Under the pieces are notes generated by a model. The model saw only the letters and a list, made by a program, of their open reading frames with translations, did no database searches and was not told where the DNA came from. From Globobulimina sp. (taxonomy: Eukaryota > Foraminifera > Rotaliida): DNA of 5,499 nucleotides. This document shows positions 1 to 5,499 of the stretch, in pieces. Location: assembly GCA_003354225.1 (NCBI GenBank), contig PIVH01000541.1:1-5499 (forward strand). Direction: 5' to 3'. Numbering within the stretch: position 1 is the first letter of the stretch; the number at the start of each line of letters is the position of its first letter. The translations under genes were made by a program, and so were the position numbers.

Positions 1-119
1 ACTCTGATAATATATGCAAAAAGTCCAATGTGTATCATATATCGATATCCCACATTGTTCATAAACCAGCCTGAAATGTACAATAATATCATTTCTGACG
101 GTATTGATGCGCCAACAGC
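1..119. repeat. Terminal direct repeat, left copy
   Basis: This stretch is identical, base for base, to 5381-5499. An exact overlap of 119 bases at the two ends is what a k-mer assembler leaves when it closes a circle or loops through a tandem unit. The repeat lies inside the MFS coding region, and the reading frame runs through it identically in both copies. It is therefore most likely one genomic copy written twice, giving a unit of 5380 bp. Confidence 0.95.
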
Positions 120-1074
120 TAATCCTAAATAAGTATAAGTGACTTGATGTCCATCTGATTTACTGTCCATTTCCTCAATATACACATACAACAAAGATTC
201 AATGCAACTGAGCAGTCCGCCCCAAGTGCATACAACCACAAATATGCCAATGTGCGTTCTACTTTTGACGATAAATTGGAACGTTTCCAATGCCGATACT
301 TTATTGCTGACATCTGTCACTGTTTGCTTTTCAATCAAACATTTTTAGCAATTTGCAGATCAAACAAAGTATAAATACAATCTGAGGGCAGATTGCTAGT
401 ACCTTGGCGTCCGAGTCATTATCATTGTCGATTTCAGTGTCCTTTTGAGTTTGTGCTGCATTCACATCCATTAGTTCGACATGCATTAATTCATTGCTTT
501 TCTGAGCTTGTTTCAGACCATGCAATGAAATGTACGTTACAAGGCATGACGGCATGGTCAATATAAAAAACAGCACCACAATGTATTGTATTTGGAGACC
601 AAAATCCAAAGAAATCCCGAGTATTATATGTGCGACAGCCCAACCAACAGAAGCAGCCGCTCTTTGTTTGCCATATTCATCAGATTTATCTCCGAGTTTT
701 AAAATGCATAATGTATCCATTAAAGGAGCATGTACTTGGTTTGGAAAATTATATATTATGGTCAAAACCCCTAACATTGGAAAGAGTGCGCCGGGGTTAT
801 TTATGCCGAATATGTAATGAGGTAACAGCAACAACAGAGAGAATGTGCCAGATAATATTAATACTATTTGAAGTATCATATATCTGTTATTCAGATAATC
901 AGCTAAAAAAGACCAGAATGGGGATGATATGAATTGCATAATGCAACAAGCTCCTGTAATAAATCCAATTTGATAGGCCGAGAGGTTTTGATCCAACAGG
1001 AAAATAGCAAAAAATCGACCAAACATTGTGTCGCGTAATGCCATAACAAAATACATCAGTTTCAAATCCCACAT
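1..1074 (-). CDS. MFS_1-like/MFSD6-type transporter, N-terminal part with one intron; continues across the circle closure
   Basis: Probable 12-helix major facilitator of the LacY/nucleoside symporter/MFSD6-like group; substrate unknown, membrane location inferred. The ATG is at 1074-1072. Exon 1 (403-1074) encodes 224 residues with six hydrophobic segments at about residues 4-27, 32-54, 64-88, 96-125, 139-158 and 162-184. Family-type features are the GFITGACC..F..SPFWSFLAD stretch of TM2 (37-59), the APLMD of TM4 (116-120) and DEYGKQR before a Gly-Trp pair in TM5 (132-145). An acidic Asn/Asp-rich loop (190-224) follows TM6, as expected at the midpoint. Exon 2 (326-1) supplies TM7-TM9. At position 1 the frame continues without break into 5380 if the contig is circular, giving about 391 residues in total. 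The family assignment is firm; the transported substrate cannot be read from the sequence. Confidence 0.85.
327..402 (-). other. Intron (76 nt) in the MFS transporter gene
   Basis: The exon 1 frame stays open past Lys224 but turns unlike the family and meets a TGA at 333-331. Family-like sequence resumes in another frame upstream of the TM7 segment. A GT-AG intron with donor AAG|GTACTAG at 403/402 and acceptor AAAAG|CAAACAG at 327/326 joins the two in phase 0 and removes the stop. An alternative in-phase donor, ATT|GTATTT at 379/378, would give a 52-nt intron and add eight residues. The more pyrimidine-conventional CAG acceptors just downstream are out of frame. The existence of an intron is well supported; its exact donor is less certain. 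Confidence 0.7.
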
Positions 1075-1160
1075 AGTTCTTAGTGATGTTTACTGTGCTT
1101 AGTTCTTAGTGAAAAAAAACATTTTAAATTAATCGATATCTGAAATAAAGCATCATACAA
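1075..1160 (-). promoter_or_regulatory. MFS 5' leader with two copies of a 13-bp direct repeat; kelch 3' region
   Basis: This 86-bp gap separates the kelch stop from the MFS start. On the plus strand TAGTTCTTAGTGA occurs at 1074-1086 and again at 1100-1112. On the MFS sense strand this reads TCACTAAGAACTA twice, 26 bp apart, and the proximal copy runs into the ATG. Upstream of the distal copy is a run of eight T (sense strand). No AATAAA is seen after the kelch stop. A role as promoter or initiator is inferred only from position and repetition. Confidence 0.4.
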
Positions 1161-2141
1161 TTACACAATGTCCAATGTACTAATTTTATAATGTTTCTTG
1201 TTGTGAGTATCCAATAAAAAGACACACTCAATCAAATAAAATGAGTGTATCAAACTTAATAAATAATGTGGAGGGAAATAATGGTCCTCAATCTCACACA
1301 TTTTCCATTGCTTTCGAACAAATCCAAATACTGTTTTTTTATCTGCCATCTCATCGTTGACTGTAATTCCGACAAATATACTTTTTGCGGGGCATTGTAT
1401 TTTAGATTTTTTTAACGTTTTTTCTTTTATTGAATAAATATAAATATCATCAAAATAACACCAATTCCCATAACCACCAAACATTAATACATATTTGTTA
1501 CGAACAGCCATCGTACAATGAACGCGCCACATTTCGTTTGGTAATGACACTTTTAATTTATTCCATTTTTTCTGTTTCATATCAAATTCCAACATGTCAG
1601 CTACGTATTGCATTGTATTATAATTATAACCACCAATTAATAACAAACAGTTAGTTGTATTATTATAAACCATCCCAAATCCAGCCAATTCTGCTGCGTT
1701 ATACATGGTACTCACTGTTGTGAATGTTTTGTTTCCTGGATTCCATTTTAAAATTGCGTTATTCTGACAACCTCCAACAACAACCAATGAATTGTCTAAA
1801 ATAAGCATCATTTTTGAGTCAATAGTTATTGGAAACACATCTCTACTGATTTTACCACCATATGCATTTAGTTGTATTTGTATCAAACTATTAGCACCCA
1901 ATATATATAGGATGTGGCTATTTGCATCGAATGCTACACCGTCACACGGATGAATATTATTTTCAAAATCAATGGCTAGATCTATTTTGGTCCACTGATT
2001 GGTATCAATATGGTATTTATGCAAATCACGTCCAATCACAATATAATTATCTTTATTTATTCCACATGGCACACGAAACAATGGACAGCCGGTTGGATAT
2101 GGCAGACAAGTCCACGCTGCTAAGGATTCAATTGTAGACAT
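1161..2141 (-). CDS. Kelch-repeat beta-propeller protein with a C-terminal helical tail
   Basis: This is an intronless ORF of 326 residues starting at ATG 2141-2139 and ending in TAA. Kelch blades are visible as hydrophobic strands ending in Gly-Gly: LVVVGG (119-124), LLLIGG (166-171) and VLMFGG (218-223). Aromatic strand residues follow in the usual spacing (W133, W193, Y234). Weaker propeller strands lie before these (IVIGRDLHKYHIDTNQW, 34-50; ILYILG, 77-82), so the propeller probably starts near residue 15. After the last blade comes a separate segment (about 268-326), VFGFVRKQWK, then FPPHYLLSLIHSFYLIE and HYKISTLDIV. I recall similar tails in kelch paralogues of the foraminifer Reticulomyxa. 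The role is probably protein binding; the partner is unknown. No BTB, F-box or catalytic domain is seen. It lies 23 bp downstream of the GNAT gene on the same strand. Confidence 0.85.
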   Translation of the reverse strand: MSTIESLAAWTCLPYPTGCPLFRVPCGINKDNYIVIGRDLHKYHIDTNQWTKIDLAIDFENNIHPCDGVAFDANSHILYILGANSLIQIQLNAYGGKISRDVFPITIDSKMMLILDNSLVVVGGCQNNAILKWNPGNKTFTTVSTMYNAAELAGFGMVYNNTTNCLLLIGGYNYNTMQYVADMLEFDMKQKKWNKLKVSLPNEMWRVHCTMAVRNKYVLMFGGYGNWCYFDDIYIYSIKEKTLKKSKIQCPAKSIFVGITVNDEMADKKTVFGFVRKQWKMCEIEDHYFPPHYLLSLIHSFYLIECVFLLDTHNKKHYKISTLDIV

Positions 2142-2164
2142 GGTTTAAGTGAAAACATTAAATG
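2142..2164 (-). promoter_or_regulatory. 23-bp GNAT-kelch gap with CACTTAA element
   Basis: Only 23 bases separate the GNAT stop from the kelch ATG. On the sense strand the gap reads TTTTCACTTAAACC before the ATG, a variant of the CACTAA sequence found before other genes here. Any kelch promoter must either sit here or lie inside the upstream coding region; co-transcription from the GNAT promoter is the alternative. Confidence 0.3.
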
Positions 2165-3202
2165 TTATCTCCAGTCACCAACAACATATGAATTGTTGTA
2201 ATTGTAATCATCATATTCTTGTTTATTATCAACTGCTTTCCCCATTGATATATTTGGTTTTTGTGCATCATATTCGAATCCAAACACATTAGTCACAATA
2301 TTAAATGCTTCAACTCTTCCAACATTAACTCCTGCTTCGATTGTCATCAAATTCATACTTTTTACATATTGGATAATATTATACAATAGCAAGCATAATG
2401 AATCATAATCCTTTGCTGCCGCAAATTTAATTTTCATTCCATTTTTCGGTGCTTCTGCTAATTTACCAAAACAACATATCGCAAATGCAACCAATTTACC
2501 ATCCTTTCCACCAAATAAACCAACACAAGTTCCAATGTCATTAAACTTATAAAATGCTTCAATCTCAATGCTTAAATCTAAGCCATTATAAATTGTATCT
2601 GTCAATGTTTTACATTGATTCAAATATAATCCAAACTCCTCATCATCGCATTTATGAAAACAATCTTTAAATTTATAATCGTTTTTATATTGTTGAATAA
2701 TATCATGTTTTTTATTCATGTGATATCTCGCAATCCATGTTATATATTTTGGTAACATTCCAACTTTCATATAAAATCCAATATGATGAGTCTTAATCTG
2801 CGTAAATAAGACATCTCGCTTAATTTTATTATTTTTATCTGTTTTTTTTAGTGAATTGTTAATGTGATGGATTATCATTTTACCAATACCATTTTTTTGA
2901 TATTTGGTTAACACACAGATAGGACCCCATACTCTGATGGATCCCCAATGTGCGGCCATCCCAACACCAATTAATGTATTCTCATATTCTGCAACATATA
3001 TTTCATTCGCATGTTTCCTCGCATAAACAACCATTATTTCCAAAGATGCCGCATTTTTGGTGATTCCGTAAAATGCTATACGTGGAATCTCATTCGCTTC
3101 GTCGACTTCATTTTCCTTCATTTCGCGTATTATTACCTTGGATTCATCAATTTTTATAAACTCATCTTTTTTCTCTTCTTTCTCAGTCTGTGTTGAAGCC
3201 AT
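2165..3202 (-). CDS. Tandem-GNAT family N-acetyltransferase, bacterial-type two-domain form
   Basis: Intronless ORF of 345 residues; ATG at 3202-3200, TAA stop. Residues 1-20 are a Lys/Glu-rich leader not typical of the family. The first GNAT domain (about 22-155) carries acetyl-CoA motif A: a beta-4 segment at GPICVLTKYQ (93-102), then the Q-x-x-G-x-G pyrophosphate loop QKNGIG (102-107). FYMKVGMLPKY (143-153) is the usual F-Y-x-x-x-G-F-type segment. The second half (about 190-345) is a GNAT-like fold without the loop, ending in EAGVNVGRVEAFNIVTNVFGFEY (289-311). The final residues, SYVVGDWR, match the conserved Tyr-Val-x-x-Asp-Trp-Arg C-terminus I know from bacterial tandem GNAT proteins, so the gene looks full length. 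Acceptor substrate is unknown. It is divergent from the DUF4246 gene across 54 bp. Confidence 0.85.
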   Translation of the reverse strand: MASTQTEKEEKKDEFIKIDESKVIIREMKENEVDEANEIPRIAFYGITKNAASLEIMVVYARKHANEIYVAEYENTLIGVGMAAHWGSIRVWGPICVLTKYQKNGIGKMIIHHINNSLKKTDKNNKIKRDVLFTQIKTHHIGFYMKVGMLPKYITWIARYHMNKKHDIIQQYKNDYKFKDCFHKCDDEEFGLYLNQCKTLTDTIYNGLDLSIEIEAFYKFNDIGTCVGLFGGKDGKLVAFAICCFGKLAEAPKNGMKIKFAAAKDYDSLCLLLYNIIQYVKSMNLMTIEAGVNVGRVEAFNIVTNVFGFEYDAQKPNISMGKAVDNKQEYDDYNYNNSYVVGDWR

Positions 3203-3256
3203 GTAAACAAATACTAAACAATCCTAACACTAAATCGCTACACTAACAATATTAAA
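3203..3256. promoter_or_regulatory. Divergent promoter region, GNAT / DUF4246 genes
   Basis: The two ATGs face away from each other across just 54 bp, so both core promoters and both 5' leaders must fit here or extend into coding sequence. On the plus strand the gap holds CACTAA twice (in AACACTAAATCG and TACACTAACAAT) before AATATTAAAATG. The same CACTAA element appears on the sense strand of the MFS leader. There is no clear TATA box in conventional spacing. Function is inferred from layout. Confidence 0.5.
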
Positions 3257-4573
3257 ATGGGCGCTGTAGCCTCCAAGTCTTCCAACACAAACAATTTTGA
3301 AAAATTAAACGATTGGAATGCTGACTACGTGTCCATAAAAAACAGAAAATTACACAGAAAAAACAAGAGTTCGAGCAAATTGCCAATTGCTGTAATTTTA
3401 CAAAACAATGCGAACACGAATATAATTCCAAATCAGTTAAAATCAGCATTCCTAAAAGAAATCAATTCATTGGAATCCAAGAACTATAATTATAGATCGC
3501 AACAGTTTATATTTAATAATCCAATGGAATATTATACGCATCATCCAAGGAACTTTAATGACGACCACGACGAGAAAAATGTACATGACACAAAACCACT
3601 TATTCAGGATTTAATCGATCCGTTACTTCATCCAAATTTAACCATCAATTTATTCAACGAATATGTCGAAAATAAGTGGCCGGCGCAGCCAGATTCATTT
3701 GGCAGTGATTTCAAAATTAAATGGATTCCAGTCTTATTTGAATATGATACAAAAACAAATCAATATTTGATTAAATCAGAAATAAATGGTATTGCACGAT
3801 ATAAATATGAGGCATTATACAAAGTGATTGAAAATATATTTAATAGAACAATTCCAATGTTTGAATATATATTAAAGGTAAAAAATTTAGCTTCGACCTA
3901 TAACAAATTATATGCCATTGTTAAATGCCAGAAATATATATTTAAAGATGGTGGGATGGAATATGTTGGCCACTGGCATTGCGAAGGAAAATTTAGTTAT
4001 TCGACAAATATCATTGCAAACTGTTTATGGTATTTTGATAAATCCAATCTTTTCGTGAAGGATTCACTAAATATTTGTGCTAAAATTAAAGAACATGAAA
4101 AAAAAGGTCGCTGTGGAAATGTGAGATGGATTGAGGATGATATCATTGATGTCGATATATCCAAAGATATAATGGTTTGTTTTAATAATTTGGAGACCAT
4201 TCATCGACCAACAATAAAGGTTTCGACTGCATTGGATTTAGGCCAACAAACAAGAAAATTATTTGCGTTTTTTTTAATTGATCCGGATATCGATCCGGAG
4301 ATGAGATACATTGATATGGATGAGATGAGAGCAGTAAATTGGATGTATAAAACACATTTTATTGCAACATATTGGATGAGAGGCAGCAAAATCGAGATTA
4401 AATTCAATTTACCAACGCATATTGGCACTATTATTAATCATTATGTGTGTGGCGATGAACAATATTTAAAGGTTATTTCAAATGAGTATAGAAAAAAGAG
4501 TGAGTCGGCAAGATTTTTCAATACGCGGCCTTCAGAAAACAATAGATGGGCTATTTCGCATGGATCAGATTGA
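3257..4573 (+). CDS. DUF4246-like protein with an N-myristoylation signal
   Basis: Intronless ORF of 438 residues, ATG to TGA. The N-terminus MGAVASKSS fits the N-myristoyltransferase pattern (Gly2, Ser6, Lys7), suggesting membrane anchoring. Residues 10-115 are Asn/Lys/His-rich and probably disordered. The remainder matches what I know of DUF4246, a family seen mostly in fungi: the segment before KWIPVLFEYD (155-164), a conserved VGHWHCEG block (237-244, corresponding to the fungal Trp-His-x-Glu-Gly), a Trp-Tyr-Phe-Asp block (258-261), FNNLETIHRP (309-318) and RKLFAFFLIDPD (333-344). H241, E243 and H316 have the order of a facial metal triad (His-x-Glu...His), and R333 could hold an acid co-substrate. 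A 2-oxoglutarate/Fe(II)-oxygenase-like activity is therefore plausible, but it is inference. The family has no known reaction that I can cite. Confidence 0.75.
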   Translation: MGAVASKSSNTNNFEKLNDWNADYVSIKNRKLHRKNKSSSKLPIAVILQNNANTNIIPNQLKSAFLKEINSLESKNYNYRSQQFIFNNPMEYYTHHPRNFNDDHDEKNVHDTKPLIQDLIDPLLHPNLTINLFNEYVENKWPAQPDSFGSDFKIKWIPVLFEYDTKTNQYLIKSEINGIARYKYEALYKVIENIFNRTIPMFEYILKVKNLASTYNKLYAIVKCQKYIFKDGGMEYVGHWHCEGKFSYSTNIIANCLWYFDKSNLFVKDSLNICAKIKEHEKKGRCGNVRWIEDDIIDVDISKDIMVCFNNLETIHRPTIKVSTALDLGQQTRKLFAFFLIDPDIDPEMRYIDMDEMRAVNWMYKTHFIATYWMRGSKIEIKFNLPTHIGTIINHYVCGDEQYLKVISNEYRKKSESARFFNTRPSENNRWAISHGSD

Positions 4574-4782
4574 CCTGATCAGTGTTGTTAATATAAAATT
4601 AATTATTCCTTCAATATGAGTACATTTTCCCTGATAAGGGTTGTTTTCCATGACACTTTTCCTGGATTTTCTGAAATTGGATAGTCCCGAGAGAGAAAAA
4701 AAAAATCACGAGAGTTTTAAACTAAATTTTACTAAATAGAATTTAGTAGTGAAGTTTTTTATTTTTACTTTGGGTGTTGATC
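4574..4782 (+). other. 209-bp intergenic spacer with A-tract, small repeats and a hairpin
   Basis: No gene is seen on either strand. It would hold the 3' UTR of the DUF4246 gene and the promoter of the downstream membrane-protein gene. Items visible: GATCAG/CTGATC arms at 4563-4568 and 4575-4580 flanking the stop codon; CCCTGATAAGGG at 4629-4640; CGAGAG at 4688-4693 and again at 4709-4714 around a run of ten A (4696-4705). The minus strand was checked for the missing MFS helices and shows none. Confidence 0.6.
4721..4747 (+). promoter_or_regulatory. 8-bp inverted repeat upstream of the 4783 gene
   Basis: ACTAAATT (4721-4728) and AATTTAGT (4740-4747) are perfect complementary arms around an 11-base spacer that itself contains ACTAAATA. 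The site is 35 bp before the ATG at 4783. It shares the core ACTAA with the leaders of the MFS and DUF4246 genes, so it may be a binding site or initiator region. AT-richness makes chance arms of this size possible. Confidence 0.3.
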
Positions 4783-5340
4783 ATGGTTTATTGGTCCGTG
4801 ACATTGGGATATTTTTCATTTCATTTAGTTTGCCTTATTATTGCATATTACCAAGGAAACAAATCATTAAAACGGCGATTAACTACCAAAACCATTCTAA
4901 CCCACCACGATAACAATCATATCAATGACGAACAAGCAAATCTCAATGATACTCTCAATGGACATGGCAGTCGATCATCACATACATTATCAGCTATTCT
5001 CAATAACGAGCCACAAGAAGAAGAAAAATATAGCACCAAGCCCCAACATAATAATAATTTTAAACTCTCAGCAATATTATTAGCAAAACAAAGCAACGAA
5101 AACAATATAGATTTTGAACTGTTTTCAGCCTTCGAAATGAATGAATCCGATAAACACAAATCGTCGCAAACCTACATCTCATGGCCATTACTAATATGCC
5201 TCTTATATAATATCTCCATATCCACCTCGATTGGCATCATTTTTAATTGGATTTATAGCATAAACTTGAACACAAATCTCCAACACCACCACTCCAATCA
5301 GTCCAAAAATAAAGCCATGCAAAGGTTCAGTAAACAATAA
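4783..5340 (+). CDS. Unrecognised membrane protein, probably truncated at its 3' end
   Basis: I do not recognise this protein. The first ATG is at 4783; the frame is open from 4774, but only through GTG and other non-ATG codons. It encodes 185 residues: a hydrophobic segment (about 4-23, WSVTLGYFSFHLVCLIIAYY), a basic stop-transfer patch KSLKRR (27-32), a hydrophilic Asn/His/Ser-rich loop of about 100 residues holding LSAIL twice (69-73 and 95-99), then a second hydrophobic segment (about 132-160). The patch after segment 1 suggests an outside N-terminus and an internal loop, the topology of a multi-helix receptor or channel start. The last 25 residues (Asn/His/Gln/Lys-rich) are antisense to MFS coding sequence and look non-native. 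Likely the N-terminal part of a longer gene, cut at the junction near 5205-5290. Confidence 0.5.
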   Translation: MVYWSVTLGYFSFHLVCLIIAYYQGNKSLKRRLTTKTILTHHDNNHINDEQANLNDTLNGHGSRSSHTLSAILNNEPQEEEKYSTKPQHNNNFKLSAILLAKQSNENNIDFELFSAFEMNESDKHKSSQTYISWPLLICLLYNISISTSIGIIFNWIYSINLNTNLQHHHSNQSKNKAMQRFSKQ

Positions 5341-5499
5341 CAACCATAAATTATCAGATGTAATAAAGGTATAAGCAATGACTCTGATAATATATGCAAA
5401 AAGTCCAATGTGTATCATATATCGATATCCCACATTGTTCATAAACCAGCCTGAAATGTACAATAATATCATTTCTGACGGTATTGATGCGCCAACAGC
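5203..5499 (-). CDS. MFS transporter, C-terminal part (TM8-TM10), 3' truncated; same gene as 1-1074
   Basis: This stretch holds 98 codons and a TAA, open at the right window edge. It repeats the TM8-TM9 coding of 1-119 and then continues past position 5380, in frame with the codon split at position 1 (GT from 2-1 plus C from 5380 gives Val). It adds the end of TM9 and TM10, including LLLFTEPLHGFIFGLIGVVVLEICV, which matches the family's TM10 pattern (Glu-x-x-His-Gly-x-x-Phe-x-x). After about V-Y-A-I (5254-5265) the sequence becomes NPIKNDANRGGYGDII and stops. The usual TM11 and TM12 are absent. The final residues are antisense to the second hydrophobic segment of the plus-strand gene, so the last 10-20 residues are probably readthrough into foreign sequence. 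It may be a pseudogene or a junction product. Confidence 0.75.
   Translation of the reverse strand, partial: AVGASIPSEMILLYISGWFMNNVGYRYMIHIGLFAYIIRVIAYTFITSDNLWLLLFTEPLHGFIFGLIGVVVLEICVQVYAINPIKNDANRGGYGDII
5381..5499. repeat. Terminal direct repeat, right copy
   Basis: Exact copy of 1-119. Removing it gives the 5380-bp unit. The bases before it (5341-5380) flow in frame into the MFS coding of the left copy, which supports real continuity rather than a chance end match. Confidence 0.95.

Noticed and set aside
125-313. 62-residue minus-strand ORF
   Set aside because: It is MFS exon 2 read in the wrong frame; the correct frame gives TM7-type sequence and joins exon 1 through the intron.
530-932. 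Two plus-strand ORFs of about 100 residues
   Set aside because: They are antisense to well-supported MFS membrane helices and show no family-like sequence.
1430-2137. Plus-strand ORFs opposite the kelch gene
   Set aside because: They lie antisense to kelch blades; composition is of the shadow type.
4280-4299. GATCCGGA direct repeat
   Set aside because: It is explained by the Asp-Pro-Asp-Ile-Asp-Pro-Glu coding repeat within the DUF4246-like domain.
3997-4428. Minus-strand ORFs opposite the DUF4246 gene
   Set aside because: They are antisense to the conserved WHxEG-to-LIDP region of a supported gene.
4774-4782. GTG start giving three extra residues for the plus-strand membrane protein
   Set aside because: In a eukaryotic setting the ATG at 4783 is the better start; no ribosome-binding site supports GTG.
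4917-5159. 80-residue minus-strand ORF that might hold the missing MFS helices TM11-TM12
   Set aside because: Its sequence is Ser/Cys/Leu-rich with no family motif, and it is antisense to the Asn-rich loop of the plus-strand gene.
1-5499. Bacterial plasmid, phage or viral genome
   Set aside because: An intron-bearing gene, eukaryotic protein families, no Shine-Dalgarno sites, and no replication, capsid or mobilisation gene.
1-5499. tRNA, rRNA or CRISPR array
   Set aside because: No cloverleaf-like stretch, no rRNA-like conserved block and no regularly spaced repeats were seen.

Overview
The window looks like nuclear DNA of an AT-rich unicellular eukaryote. One gene carries a short GT-AG intron. 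Stop codons read as standard (TAA, TGA), there are no bacterial ribosome-binding sites, and the proteins are rich in Asn, Lys and Ile. The kelch gene and its C-terminal tail remind me of the large kelch families of foraminifera such as Reticulomyxa, but this placement is from memory and weak.

The first 119 bases (1-119) recur exactly as the last 119 (5381-5499). The contig therefore closes into a 5380-bp circle, or is one unit of a head-to-tail tandem array. A major facilitator (MFS) transporter gene on the minus strand runs through the closure point in frame, so nothing is broken at the window ends themselves.

Layout on the circle: (1) the MFS transporter, minus strand, starts at 1074, has an intron at 327-402, passes position 1 and continues from 5380 down to a stop at 5203; (2) a kelch beta-propeller gene, minus, 1161-2141; (3) a tandem-GNAT acetyltransferase gene, minus, 2165-3202, only 23 bp from the kelch start; (4) a 54-bp divergent promoter gap; (5) a plus-strand gene for a predicted N-myristoylated protein with a DUF4246-like domain, 3257-4573; (6) a 209-bp spacer with small repeats; (7) a plus-strand gene for an unrecognised membrane protein, 4783-5340.

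The most unusual point is at 5203-5340. There the 3' end of the MFS gene and the 3' end of the membrane-protein gene overlap tail to tail. Both proteins look unfinished: MFS stops after about ten of twelve membrane segments, and the other protein ends in hydrophilic residues soon after its second segment. The simplest reading is that a chromosomal fragment cut inside two genes was joined end to end near 5205-5290, as in an extrachromosomal circle or a tandem duplication. No shared pathway links the genes, and no replication or mobilisation gene is visible.
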